Shown: positions 32,046-40,142 of the stretch, in pieces
Layout: every line of letters begins with the position of its first letter
Numbering within the stretch: position 1 is the stretch's first letter
Assembly: GCA_019347575.1 (NCBI GenBank)
Contig: JAHWKY010000028.1
Coordinates: forward strand, 1 to 64,000
Reading direction: 5' to 3'
Length of the DNA: 64,000 bases
From: Actinomycetota bacterium
GTDB taxonomy: Bacteria; Actinomycetota; Nitriliruptoria; Nitriliruptorales; Nitriliruptoraceae
Made by a program: the position numbers and the translations under genes
Notes under the pieces: model-generated
Seen by the model: only the letters and a program-made list of their open reading frames with translations
Told to the model about the DNA's origin: nothing
Databases searched by the model: none

Positions 32046-34847
32046 CTACGTGCGGGGGGTCACGCGCAGCTCGACGCGACGGTGCGGTTCGTCCGGGCGC
32101 TCGCCCTCGGGCGGCTCGGGGAAGCGCGTGAACAGTCGCTTGCTGAGCCACCGCGCGGCCACCGTCTCGAGCGCGAGGGTCGCGTGTCGAGCCCGCGGCC
32201 CTTGCCGCGCGACCCAACCGTAGGGCTCGCGGGGCGGCTGCTCCAGCAGCTCGCGGTAGCCGTCGTCGAGGCGGTCGGTGAGATCGCCGAGCTCCTCCTC
32301 GAGCTCCGCCATCGCCAGCCGGTAGCGCAGCCAGCGGTGCAGCCGCCACCCCTCGGAGTCGTCGCCGTCGAAGCGGTCGAGCAGCGCCTGCGCGGCGGCC
32401 TCGCCGCGCTCGGCCAGCGCGTCGATCGTCGCCCCGTCCATCGCCAGGTTGAGTCCGCCCTCCCCGTCGCGCAGCAGCACGTGCACGACGCGGTCCCAGT
32501 ACCCGTCGGCCTGGAGCTGGACGTTGTCGTGCCAGTCGGTGGCGGCGGCGAGGAAGCCACCGAGCACGCCGCCGACCGTCAGCGGCTTGGACACGCCGAC
32601 ACGGCGCAGCCACAGCGGCTCGCGTGGTCGCTCCGTCCTGAGCACCACCAGCTCGTCAGCGGTCGCGGCCACCGGGTCGCAGCCGATGCCGGTGTACTCG
32701 GCGGCGTCGCGGAGGTCGACCGCGAAGGTGGGCCAGCGCGGGATGAGCGCGTCGAAGAAGTGCACCGGCAGGTTCGAGGCCGCCCCGCCGTCCCCCCAGT
32801 ACGCGCGCGACCAGATGCCGGCGGGCGCCTCGACCCGCAGCGGCACGGGAGCGAACAGCACCGGGAAGCCCATGCTGATCCGGACCGCGACGACCACCGG
32901 CAGCTCGAGGTCGTCGTCGAGCCGGAGCAACGTCGACGCAGAGCCCTGTGCAACCGCTGGCGTCGAAGCGGACCCCTCCACCGACGTCGCCCCGGGCGTG
33001 CTCACCGGCGAGGAAGCGGCGCGCAGAGCAGCGACGACGCGAGGCGGGAACAGCGGGGCGAGGTCGGCCTCCGACCACACGAACGCGCGGTCGCCACGGA
33101 ACGGCAGCCGGTGCGCGGTCGTCGTGGTGAGGTCGGTGCCCATGACCTCGAGGTTGACCGGGACGGCATCGGCACCGTCGGCGCGGCTGCGCGCCGACCG
33201 CCCCGCCAGGTCGGAGAACGTCAGCGGCGGGCCGTCGTGCTGGGGCCCGAACGCGACGTCGTCGAGCAGCTCGGTCAGCCACTCGGTCACCGCTGGATCC
33301 TCGCCGTGCCCGCCCATCCCGGTCACCACGCCCGCCCCGTTGGCGGTGAGGGCCCGATCGGCCCGTCGGACGGCGACGACCGCGGTCACCCCGCCGGCCA
33401 CCACGAGCCCGATCGTCGCGATCAGCAGCGGCGCGGCCCCGAGCACGTCGGACCAGGCAGCGAGCTGGAGGAAGCCGAGCGTCAGGGTGCCGAGTAGGAG
33501 CGCGGTGCGGGTCGAACCGCGCACGAGGGAGGCCAGCATCAGGCCGGGCTCGGTCCCGGTCCGCCCCGAACGCCCCGCGGCGACGCCCCAGGCGAGCAGC
33601 GCCACGGCGACGAGCACGAACCCGACATCGACGGCACGGCCATCGTCCACGACGAGACCGGTGGCGAGGTGGAGCGGGAGCGCGATCAGGAGTCGTTGCG
33701 TCGCCCCGACGACCCCGGTCGGCAGCGACGCCAGCAGGACGAGGAACGTCGTGGCCGACAGCAAGAGGCCCGCGTCTAGCGCGGGGCCGGGCAGCGACAG
33801 CAGCGCCCCGAGCACCAGCCCGGCCGCCAGCCCGGCCAGTGCCACGAGGAGGTGGAAGCGCACGAGCACGCGGATCGCCGCATCGAGCCGGTCGAGCATC
33901 CCCTGCCCGCTGCGCGACACGGCGAGGAACAGCTCCAGCAGCGGCCGCGTCCACCGGGACGGCCGGAACAGCGAGAGCAGCAGGCCCGATCCGAGCTCGT
34001 CGGGGAGGCGGTCGAGCGCGTCGAGCGCCTCGGGGCGGCCGCGCTGGCGGGCGTACTCGGCGGCGGCGGTCGCCGCTGCCGCGATCGCCCCCGCCGACGT
34101 GCCGCCGATGTTGCGGAACCGGTAGCGGGTCGCGAGCCGTGTGGCGAGCCGCGGGTAGATCACTCCGGAGGTGATGCCACCCTTCATGATGAGGTCGCAG
34201 TTCCGGGCCGCGGCGGCCCACGTCTCGATGTCCGGGGCGTCGTCGCGGCGGCGTGGCGCAGCGGGCACCTCCACCGAAGCGTCGGCGGCCACGTCGGCGG
34301 AAGCGTCGCCGGGCACCTCCGCGGACGACGCACGCGCGCGGCGCCACGCGACGAGCCCGAAGGCGGCGTAGATCAGCGCGGACACGATCAGGGCGAACTT
34401 CAGGGTCGCTGCGGTCGTGGCCAGCGCGGGGAGCTCGGAGGGGGGCGGGGCGCCGGCGGGCAGCTCGACGAGGTCGATGAAGCGCAGGAGCGCGACGTTC
34501 TCCACCGCGTCGAGCCCGGCCGCGACGATCGCCCCGACGGCCGCGACGCGCCCGAGGCTGTCGGCACCGGGGGAGAGGTGGCGACGCGCCTTGACGACCC
34601 CCCAGGCGATCGACAGCCCGTAGAGCGCCATGAGGGCGAAGTCCCACTGGTGCGACGCGATCGCTCCGTCGAGTTCGCCGGCGGCGCTCCACGCGAGGAC
34701 GCGTGCCGCGGCCCGCTCGGAGGTGCGGTCGAGCTGGAACGCCACGATGTCGGTCGGACCTACGGTCGCAACGATCGCCCAGGCCACCAGCGTGAGCGCG
34801 ACCAGCACCAGGAACGCGATGTGACGCTGCCGTCGTGACACGGCCAC
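32046..34847 (-). CDS. Membrane-embedded patatin-like phospholipase
   Basis: A 933-residue protein in which a patatin domain is interrupted by membrane segments. Residues 1-170 hold about four transmembrane helices. The patatin start follows: LIMKGGITSGVIYP (oxyanion region) and GGTSAGA with nucleophile S251. Residues about 330-500 are a second run of six or so hydrophobic helices. Then comes the rest of the fold, with the catalytic DGG in YWGDGGAASNLPVHFF. Both halves of the Ser-Asp dyad are intact. It could act on membrane lipids. It is upstream of the reductase gene by 24 bases on the same strand. This architecture is far longer than bacterial patatins of 300-400 residues. Confidence 0.8.
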   Translation of the reverse strand: MAVSRRQRHIAFLVLVALTLVAWAIVATVGPTDIVAFQLDRTSERAAARVLAWSAAGELDGAIASHQWDFALMALYGLSIAWGVVKARRHLSPGADSLGRVAAVGAIVAAGLDAVENVALLRFIDLVELPAGAPPPSELPALATTAATLKFALIVSALIYAAFGLVAWRRARASSAEVPGDASADVAADASVEVPAAPRRRDDAPDIETWAAAARNCDLIMKGGITSGVIYPRLATRLATRYRFRNIGGTSAGAIAAAATAAAEYARQRGRPEALDALDRLPDELGSGLLLSLFRPSRWTRPLLELFLAVSRSGQGMLDRLDAAIRVLVRFHLLVALAGLAAGLVLGALLSLPGPALDAGLLLSATTFLVLLASLPTGVVGATQRLLIALPLHLATGLVVDDGRAVDVGFVLVAVALLAWGVAAGRSGRTGTEPGLMLASLVRGSTRTALLLGTLTLGFLQLAAWSDVLGAAPLLIATIGLVVAGGVTAVVAVRRADRALTANGAGVVTGMGGHGEDPAVTEWLTELLDDVAFGPQHDGPPLTFSDLAGRSARSRADGADAVPVNLEVMGTDLTTTTAHRLPFRGDRAFVWSEADLAPLFPPRVVAALRAASSPVSTPGATSVEGSASTPAVAQGSASTLLRLDDDLELPVVVAVRISMGFPVLFAPVPLRVEAPAGIWSRAYWGDGGAASNLPVHFFDALIPRWPTFAVDLRDAAEYTGIGCDPVAATADELVVLRTERPREPLWLRRVGVSKPLTVGGVLGGFLAAATDWHDNVQLQADGYWDRVVHVLLRDGEGGLNLAMDGATIDALAERGEAAAQALLDRFDGDDSEGWRLHRWLRYRLAMAELEEELGDLTDRLDDGYRELLEQPPREPYGWVARQGPRARHATLALETVAARWLSKRLFTRFPEPPEGERPDEPHRRVELRVTPRT

Positions 34848-34889
34848 CCCCTCATCCCCACGGGTGGAGCGAGCCTACGCTCACCCCAC

Positions 34890-34945
34890 CCCCGCTCCGT
34901 GGAGGGTTGGCCTCACATGTGAGGCACATCCTCCACGCAGCGGGG
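34890..34945. repeat. 56-bp palindromic repeat, copy 2
   Basis: Full-length copy: outer arms CCCCGCTCCGTGGAG and CTCCACGCAGCGGGG with the C-C mismatch, inner palindrome CCTCACATGTGAGG. It lies between the patatin start and the MOSC gene stop. Confidence 0.9.
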
Positions 34946-34962
34946 ACAGGGGACGGGGACGG

Positions 34963-35418
34963 TCAGGTGCGGACGGGGTCGCCGACGTGGATGGTGCCGC
35001 CCCGCACGATCTGGGCGTTCAGCCCGCCGCGGTGGATCAGCGCCTCGCGCACGCCCTCGTGGGTGAGGCCCTCGAGGTAGCGGCACGGCTCGCACAGCTT
35101 GACGCCGCGCAGGACGACGTCGCCGACCTGGAACTCGCGATCGACGAGGTGGTTGAGCGCGACCCCGCGCGTGACGATGTTGCGGCGCGTCTCGCCGGCC
35201 TCGATCGGCACGTCGTGGTCGCGCCGGGCAGCCTCGACCGCCTCGATCTCGATGAGCGTGACCTCGCGGCCGGGCTTGGGCCTGGTCGAGAACGTGCCGT
35301 CGCCGCTCGCGTAGCGGTCGCCCTCGAGACCCACGCCCGCGACCGCGTCGACCTCTTCACGCGACACGGTCAGCGCTCCCTCGGCCGGGGCGGTGTAGAT
35401 GGCGACGACCTCGCTCAC
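34963..35418 (-). CDS. MOSC domain protein
   Basis: A 151-residue stand-alone MOSC (molybdenum cofactor sulfurase C-terminal) domain. Signatures: AVAGVGLEGDRYA, EVTLIEIEAVEAA, ETRRNIVTRGVALNHLVDREF and the conserved Cys motif LCEPCRYLEG. MOSC proteins bind molybdenum cofactor or handle sulfur on a conserved Cys. The GTG at 35418 has GGAGG upstream and a TAGCGT box at 35469-35464 on the minus strand as candidate promoter. Confidence 0.88.
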   Translation of the reverse strand: MSEVVAIYTAPAEGALTVSREEVDAVAGVGLEGDRYASGDGTFSTRPKPGREVTLIEIEAVEAARRDHDVPIEAGETRRNIVTRGVALNHLVDREFQVGDVVLRGVKLCEPCRYLEGLTHEGVREALIHRGGLNAQIVRGGTIHVGDPVRT

Positions 35419-35463
35419 GTCCGACCTCCGATCCGCGCTCCGATCCGCGGGGCGCACCCGCCA

Positions 35464-35469
35464 ACGCTA
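35464..35469 (-). promoter_or_regulatory. Candidate -10 box for the MOSC gene
   Basis: TAGCGT on the minus strand, 46 bases upstream of the GTG start, the same hexamer as upstream of 30219 and 54409. Confidence 0.4.
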
Positions 35470-35486
35470 CCCCTCGCGCGATCGTG

Positions 35487-35525
35487 GTAGGCGGTCCTGT
35501 ACTCCAGGGGTCAGCTTCCGCCTAC
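35487..35525 (-). terminator. Hairpin at the end of the SDR gene
   Basis: GTAGGCGG (35487-35494) and CCGCCTAC (35518-35525) pair over a loop that contains an inner CCTG/CAGG stem. The right arm overlaps the SDR stop codon region, so it is placed to end that transcript before the MOSC promoter. Confidence 0.5.
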
Positions 35526-36163
35526 ACGGATGTGAGGGCCTGGTCGATCGGGGTCCCGCCACCGACGATCTCGAACACCTTGCCTTCGGTGGCCGGCTGG
35601 TCGAGGCACGCCGCGAGGATCGCGGCGAGGTCGGGGCGCGGCAGCGGGTCGCCCCGCTCGAGCTCGGTCCCGACGGTGACCAGGCCGGTGCCCTCGTCGA
35701 AGCTGAGCCGGCCGGGGCGCGCGATGGTCCAGACGAGTTCGGTGCGCTCCAGGTACGCGTCGGCCTCGGCCTTGGCGGTGTAGTAGTGACGCATCGACTC
35801 GTTCCCGCCGTGGGGGTCGCGGGTGCTCATCGAGCTCAGCATCACGAACCGGTCGGGCCCGTGCTCCTCGCAGGCGTCGATGAGACGGACCGCCCCCATG
35901 AGGTCGACGCTGATGGTCCGGTCGACGCCGGTCTTCGAGCCCGACCCGGCCGCGAAGATCACCGCGTCCACCTCGCGGACCGCCCCGGCGAGGTCCCAGT
36001 CCTCGAGGTCGGCGTGGACCACGACCACCGCACCCGCCTCGACGACCGCGTCCGCTTGGGCGGGGTCGCGGACCATGGCGAACGGGGCGTGTCCGGCGTC
36101 GGCCAATCGGCCGAGCAGCAGCCGGCCGGTGTGACCGTGGGCTCCAGCGACGAGGACCTTCAC
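35522..36163 (-). CDS. NAD(P)-binding SDR-like oxidoreductase (NAD(P)H-binding family)
   Basis: A 213-residue atypical short-chain dehydrogenase of the NAD(P)H-binding (YwnB/HSCARG-like) type. The dinucleotide loop is VLVAGAHGHTGRLLLGRL; DAVIFAAGSGSKTGVDRT, FVMLSSMSTRDP and the Y-x3-K-like YYTAKAEADAYL follow. Such proteins often act as redox sensors or epimerases; substrate unknown. GTG start with GGAG upstream. It is transcribed separately from the response regulator located further right. Confidence 0.85.
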   Translation of the reverse strand: MKVLVAGAHGHTGRLLLGRLADAGHAPFAMVRDPAQADAVVEAGAVVVVHADLEDWDLAGAVREVDAVIFAAGSGSKTGVDRTISVDLMGAVRLIDACEEHGPDRFVMLSSMSTRDPHGGNESMRHYYTAKAEADAYLERTELVWTIARPGRLSFDEGTGLVTVGTELERGDPLPRPDLAAILAACLDQPATEGKVFEIVGGGTPIDQALTSV

Positions 36164-36209
36164 GTGTGTCTCCTCTCCGGTTCGGTTCGGCCGCGGAGCG
36201 CAGCGGCGT

Positions 36210-36887
36210 TCATATCAGGCGGCGCTTGCTGGCCCAGCGCGACAGCTCGTGACGGTTGGACAGCTGCAGCTTGCGCAGCACCGAGGACACGTGGGTCTCG
36301 ACCGTCCGCGTCGAGATGTGCAGCCGCGCCCCGACCTCCTTGTAGGTGTAGCCCCGCGCGATGTGCTGCAGTACCTCACGTTCGCGGGGGGTGAGCTGGT
36401 CGAGTTCGGGGTCCGGGGCGGCGTCGCCCGCGAACGCGTCGAGCACGAACCCGGCCAGGCGGGGCGAGAACACGGCGTCGCCGGCGCGGACGCGCGCGAT
36501 GGCGGCGACCAGCTCGTCCGGCGCGATCGACTTGGTCACGTAGCCCCGCGCCCCGGCGCGCACGACCGCGATGACGTCCTCGGGCGCGTCGGACACCGAC
36601 AGCGCCAGGAAGCGCACGTCCGGGTGCTCGGGCACGACCTGCTGGAGGATCGCCACGCCGCCGCCGTCGGGCAGGTGCACGTCGAGCAGGACCACGTCGG
36701 GGCGGACCGCGCGGATCCCGGCGACCGCGTCGGCGACGGTGGTCGCCTCGCCCACGATCTCGACCGCCGCGTCGAGCTCGCTGCGCACGCCCGAGAGGAA
36801 CAGCCGGTGATCGTCGACGAGGTACACGCGCGGACGGGTGTCGTCGCCCCGGACGTTGGCGGGCGCCTCACCCCGGTCGGCGGTCAC
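36210..36887 (-). CDS. NarL/LuxR-family response regulator
   Basis: A 225-residue two-component regulator. The receiver domain has VYLVDDHRLF, the phospho-acceptor D69 in VVLLDVHLPDGGG, and the Lys in GYVTKSIAPDEL. The C-terminal LuxR helix-turn-helix is LTPREREVLQHIARGYTYKEVGARLHISTRTVETHVSSVLRKL in pieces, fully intact. GTG start overlaps the stop of the PspC-histidine kinase gene, so the pair are coupled. By analogy with LiaR/VraR it would respond to envelope stress and may bind the large palindrome at 38195-38236. Confidence 0.9.
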   Translation of the reverse strand: MTADRGEAPANVRGDDTRPRVYLVDDHRLFLSGVRSELDAAVEIVGEATTVADAVAGIRAVRPDVVLLDVHLPDGGGVAILQQVVPEHPDVRFLALSVSDAPEDVIAVVRAGARGYVTKSIAPDELVAAIARVRAGDAVFSPRLAGFVLDAFAGDAAPDPELDQLTPREREVLQHIARGYTYKEVGARLHISTRTVETHVSSVLRKLQLSNRHELSRWASKRRLI

Positions 36888-38089
36888 CGGTGCACCTCCG
36901 CCCCGCGGACCGGCAGTCGCAGCTCGACCTCGGTGCCCTCGGCCGGCGCGGAGGTGATCGTGACCGCCCCGCCGGCACGCTCGACCCGGCCGCGCACCGA
37001 GTCGGCGAGCCCGCGCCGATCGGTCGGGACCGCGGCGGGATCGAACCCGCGTCCGCGGTCGCGCACGAACACCTCGAGCTCGTCGCCGTCACGCTCGATG
37101 TAGACCTGCACGAGCGGGGCGCCCGAGTGCACGGCGGCGTTGAGGACCGCCTCGCGGCACGCGAGCAGCGCGACGCGCTCGGTCTCGCCGAGCGGGGCGT
37201 CGCCGACGACGACCGCCTCGACGGTGACGTTGTGGTCGGCCTCGATCTCGTCGGCGAGCGCGTCGAGCGCGAGCTGCAGCGTGGTGCCCTCCGCTCCGTC
37301 GGGGCTGCGACCGTAGAGCCACTGGCGCAGCTCCCGCTCCTGGCGCCGGGCGAGCTGGCGCACCCGCTGCGGGTCGTCGGCGCGCTGGAGCAGCGCGAGG
37401 GTCTGCAGCACCGAGTCGTGCAGGTGCGCCGCGACCTCGGCGCGCTCCTCGGAGCGGATGCGCTCGCGGCGCTCGGCACCGACCTGGTTCACGAGGCGGG
37501 CGATGTAGGGCCCGAGGAGCAGGACCGCTCCGGTGGCCGCCACGGCCACGGCGATGAACGCGTTGCCGATGTCGCGCAGGCCGTAGTTGGTGGTCAGGAA
37601 CGTGATCGCCCCGACGACGACGAGCGCTGCCCCGACCACCAGCCGCGGCACCGAGATGCGCTCGCCGAGGACGGTGCGGACCGGAGCCTGCGGCACGCGC
37701 CGGGCGTAGCGGGTCCAGCGGTCGCGCTCCTCCTCCCCGCCCCGCGCCCACACGACCGCCGAGCCCAGCGCGGCCAGAGCGAGCGGCCACACCAGCGCGT
37801 CGCCGAACCACAACCCGATCTCGCGGCACAGCAGCAGCGCCCCGACGACGAGGGTCAGCAGCGCCAGCGCCTGTTGCAGCGACGGGGCGATGATGCGGCG
37901 GGGCTGGCTGGGGGGCAGCTCGTCGACCTCGCGGCTGAAGGCCCACAGCAGCAGGTAGAGCCCCAAGCCGACCGCGCCTGCGGCGGCGAGCACCACGAAC
38001 GCGATCCGCACCAGCATCGGGTCGATGCCGAGCCGCTCGCCCACGCCGCCGGCGATCCCGGCGAGCACGCGGTCGTCGGGACTGCGCAC
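36884..38089 (-). CDS. Sensor histidine kinase with N-terminal PspC domain
   Basis: A 401-residue membrane sensor. Residues 1-55 are a PspC domain (DDRVLAGIAGGVGERLGIDPMLVR, then a helix). Further hydrophobic segments lie at about 70-110 and 148-198. The dimerisation/phospho-acceptor helix is HisKA_3 type, AAHLHDSVLQTLALL with H224 as likely acceptor, and the HATPase_c domain has REAVLNAAVHSGAP (N box), RDRGRGFDP and RRGLADSVRGRVERAGG. PspC-kinase fusions with NarL-type regulators act in actinobacterial envelope stress. GTG start; a strong hairpin lies 15-45 bases upstream. Confidence 0.9.
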   Translation of the reverse strand: MRSPDDRVLAGIAGGVGERLGIDPMLVRIAFVVLAAAGAVGLGLYLLLWAFSREVDELPPSQPRRIIAPSLQQALALLTLVVGALLLCREIGLWFGDALVWPLALAALGSAVVWARGGEEERDRWTRYARRVPQAPVRTVLGERISVPRLVVGAALVVVGAITFLTTNYGLRDIGNAFIAVAVAATGAVLLLGPYIARLVNQVGAERRERIRSEERAEVAAHLHDSVLQTLALLQRADDPQRVRQLARRQERELRQWLYGRSPDGAEGTTLQLALDALADEIEADHNVTVEAVVVGDAPLGETERVALLACREAVLNAAVHSGAPLVQVYIERDGDELEVFVRDRGRGFDPAAVPTDRRGLADSVRGRVERAGGAVTITSAPAEGTEVELRLPVRGAEVHR

Positions 38090-38103
38090 GAGCAGCGGCA
38101 GCC

Positions 38104-38133
38104 CCGACCCGCCCCGGTGCGGGGCGGGGTCGG
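38104..38133 (-). promoter_or_regulatory. GC-rich hairpin in the leader of the PspC-kinase operon
   Basis: GACCCGCCCC and GGGGCGGGGTC pair around a 5-base loop with one bulge. It sits directly upstream of the kinase start on the minus strand and may affect its translation or termination of read-through. Confidence 0.4.
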
Positions 38134-38194
38134 TGGCCCGGTAGGTGGCTCGGTCGGGGCTCGTCAGGTCATCGCCTCGCGGGTCGCGGGGTCG

Positions 38195-38236
38195 GTGTGT
38201 AGCTCGCCTCGGTCATGACCGAGCGGAGCTACACAC
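38195..38236. promoter_or_regulatory. 42-bp near-perfect palindrome between divergent PspC operons
   Basis: GTGTGTAGCTC, two mismatched bases, CTCGGTCATGACCGAG (perfect 16-bp core), two bases, GAGCTACACAC. A further GGTC/GACC pair extends it on both sides. It is centred about 125 bases upstream of the kinase start and 190 bases upstream of the PspC-LiaF start. It is a good candidate operator for the adjacent NarL-family regulator. Confidence 0.65.
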
Positions 38237-38249
38237 GGACCGGCTCCGT

Positions 38250-38296
38250 GGTCCGATGGTGGCACAGACCGGGTCCGGACCACCACCGGGAGGACC
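38250..38296. promoter_or_regulatory. Second inverted repeat in the PspC intergenic region
   Basis: GGTCC-GA-TGGTGG (38250-38262) and CCACCACC-GGGA-GGACC (38280-38296) face each other 17 bases apart. It lies between the large palindrome and the PspC-LiaF start; an additional binding site or mRNA hairpin. Confidence 0.4.
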
Positions 38297-38404
38297 CCGA
38301 CCCGCCCCCGAGCCCGCCCCTCCGGGACATCTCCGGGGCGATCCCGGATGCGGGGACAGGTGGCGGGCAGCACGATGGTCGTGATCCCGAGAGGAGCGAC
38401 GGAC

Positions 38405-39766
38405 GTGGTGGACGTGGAGACCGAAGAGCGGACCGTGCCGCCGCCCCCGCGGAGGCCGGGCGGTCAGCGCCTGGTCCGCCGGACCTCGCAGGGCGTTATC
38501 GCCGGTGTGGCCGCCGGTGTGGCCGAGCGCGTGGCCGTGGATGTGCTGTGGGTCCGGCTGGCCTTCGTCGTGTCCATCTTCTTCGGTGGGTTCGGGTTGT
38601 TCGCCTACGCCGCGCTGTGGCTGCTCGCTCCCGACGAGACGACCGGCAGGTCGGTGTTCGACGACCTGTTCACCGACCGCGACCGGGTGACCACCTGGAT
38701 CGGCGTCGGTGTCATCGCCATCGCGCTCGTGATGCTCGCCAATCGGGTGCTCGGGGCGCTGTTCGGGCCGGTGTGGTTCGCAGATGCCGCCCTCGACCGC
38801 TTCGGCTTCCCGATCGCCCTGATCGCCATCGGCGCGGCGGTGCTGTGGTTCGGTCAGCGCAACCGCGGCGAGGCTGCCCCCGACCAGCAGGCGCGCTCGC
38901 GGGCAGATGCCGCGGCGACCGACGAACTCCCGCACGTCGCGGCCTCGGAGCAGCCGACCGGCACCGCCGACCCCGTGCCCGGGACGACCGCGCCCACCGG
39001 GTCAACCGCGCCCACCGAGCCAGCCTCGCCCACCGAGCCAACCGTGCCCACCGAGCCAGGCCCGAGCTCCGTAGCCGTGCCGGCGCCGGCTGCGACACCG
39101 CCCGGCTCGACGGTAACCTCGCGCCCCGTCCTCCGACGGCCCCGTCCGCGTCGCCAGCGGTCGATCCTCGGCCGCGTCACGGTCGCGATCACCTTCCTGG
39201 TGGTCGGGACGACGGCGCTGCTCGACCAGCTCGAGGTCATCGAGTTCCACGCGGCGCACTACCTCGCGCTGGCGCTGCTCGTCGTGGGCAGCGGGCTGGT
39301 GGTGGGGGCGTGGCGTGGTCGTGCCCGCGGGCTGATCCTCCTCGGGGCGCTGCTCGTCCCCCCTCTCATCGTCGCGAGCGCGGTCCAGGGGCTCCCGGTG
39401 GATGTCGCCGACGGGATGGGACAGCGCTTCGTCGTCGTGGCGTCGGCGGACGACCTCGTCTCCCGTTACAAGCTGTTCGCGGGCGAGCTGACCCTGGATC
39501 TGTCGCAGGTGGCGCTCACCGAGGGCCAGCACGAGCTCGACGCGGCGGTGGGGTTCGGCCAGCTCCACGTCATCGTCCCGCCGGACGTCGCCGTCGAGGC
39601 GATCAGCGAGGTGCGGGGCGGCGAGCTCAACGTGCTCGGCCGCTCGCGTGCGGGGTGGCGGACCCAGCTCCGGGTCTCCGATGCGGGGACCTCGGGGGTG
39701 CTGGTGATGAACCTCGAGGTCGGCTTCGGCCGCGTCCACGTGATCCGCGCTGCACCGGAGGTCTGA
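38405..39766 (+). CDS. PspC domain protein with LiaF-like C-terminal domain
   Basis: A 453-residue membrane protein. GTG at 38405 is selected for AGGAG 8 bases upstream. The PspC domain is at about 20-80 (RTSQGVIAGVAAGVAERVAVDVLWVRL). Further transmembrane segments lie at about 100-120, 140-160, 260-285 and 290-330, separated by a low-complexity Pro/Thr/Glu linker. The C-terminal domain (about 345-453) has the LiaF/DUF2154 pattern FAGELTLDLSQV ... AAVGFGQLHVIVP ... VGFGRVHVIRA. LiaF proteins restrain LiaS-type kinases, so it likely regulates the divergent kinase. Confidence 0.85.
   Translation: MVDVETEERTVPPPPRRPGGQRLVRRTSQGVIAGVAAGVAERVAVDVLWVRLAFVVSIFFGGFGLFAYAALWLLAPDETTGRSVFDDLFTDRDRVTTWIGVGVIAIALVMLANRVLGALFGPVWFADAALDRFGFPIALIAIGAAVLWFGQRNRGEAAPDQQARSRADAAATDELPHVAASEQPTGTADPVPGTTAPTGSTAPTEPASPTEPTVPTEPGPSSVAVPAPAATPPGSTVTSRPVLRRPRPRRQRSILGRVTVAITFLVVGTTALLDQLEVIEFHAAHYLALALLVVGSGLVVGAWRGRARGLILLGALLVPPLIVASAVQGLPVDVADGMGQRFVVVASADDLVSRYKLFAGELTLDLSQVALTEGQHELDAAVGFGQLHVIVPPDVAVEAISEVRGGELNVLGRSRAGWRTQLRVSDAGTSGVLVMNLEVGFGRVHVIRAAPEV
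38989..39060 (+). repeat. Four 18-bp tandem repeats in the PspC-LiaF linker
   Basis: Four units around the core CGCCCACCGAGCCA encode a TEP(A/T)-(S/V)P-type run in the linker. The first unit is diverged (CGGGTCAAC). Such repeats are prone to length variation. Confidence 0.8.
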
Positions 39767-39768
39767 GC

Positions 39769-40005
39769 ATGCGCCGCCACTCCATGGACCGACTCTCGCT
39801 CGTGTTCGGCGTCGTGTACGTCGGCATCGCCGTCGCCGCCCTGGCCGGCCTGGACCTGCTCGAGGCCCGCTGGGGCTGGGCCTGGCCGGTGATGCTGCTC
39901 GCCATCGGCGTCGCGCTCCTGCCCGGTCGCCGCGAGGTCCGTCCCGACGCGCGCCCCGACGCGTTCGACGACGACCAGCCAGACGACCGCAGCGCCGACG
40001 CCTGA
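39769..40005 (+). CDS. Small membrane protein downstream of PspC-LiaF
   Basis: A 78-residue protein with two hydrophobic segments (VFGVVYVGIAVAALAGL and WAWPVMLLAIGVALL) and an acidic tail rich in Asp/Arg/Pro. The ATG is 3 bases after the LiaF-like gene's stop (TGAGCATG), so it is in the same operon; an internal ATG at 39784 is an alternative. It resembles the small integral membrane proteins that follow PspC genes in actinobacteria. No catalytic features. Confidence 0.65.
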   Translation: MRRHSMDRLSLVFGVVYVGIAVAALAGLDLLEARWGWAWPVMLLAIGVALLPGRREVRPDARPDAFDDDQPDDRSADA

Positions 40006-40029
40006 TCCGCGACCTCCGGACAGAACCGT

Positions 40030-40035
40030 TAGGGT
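40030..40035 (+). promoter_or_regulatory. Candidate -10 box of the redoxin gene
   Basis: TAGGGT. A start site 6-7 bases downstream would place the first transcribed base at the left edge of the double-hairpin element, making that element the whole 5' untranslated region. Confidence 0.45.
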
Positions 40036-40040
40036 CGCCC

Positions 40041-40121
40041 TGCGTCCCGAGCGGCCGAGACCGCGCTCTCGGCCGCGTGGACGCGGCGACGCTGTATCGA
40101 CGGCGCGGATGCGCCGTCGCC
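40041..40121 (-). repeat. Double-hairpin element, copy I
   Basis: Contains hairpin CGGCCGAGA-N6-TCTCGGCCG (40052-40075) and hairpin CGACGGCGC-GGAT-GCGCCGTCG (40098-40119). The reverse complement matches 54129-54210 closely over about 80 bases. It ends just before the AAAGGAGGAGGAGG ribosome-binding site of the redoxin gene. Confidence 0.8.
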
Positions 40122-40142
40122 AAAGGAGGAGGAGGAACACCG

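Noticed and set aside
32656-34692. A 678-codon frame on the same strand as the patatin gene
   Set aside because: Its translation is Arg/Pro-rich without domains and overlaps the patatin gene in another frame.
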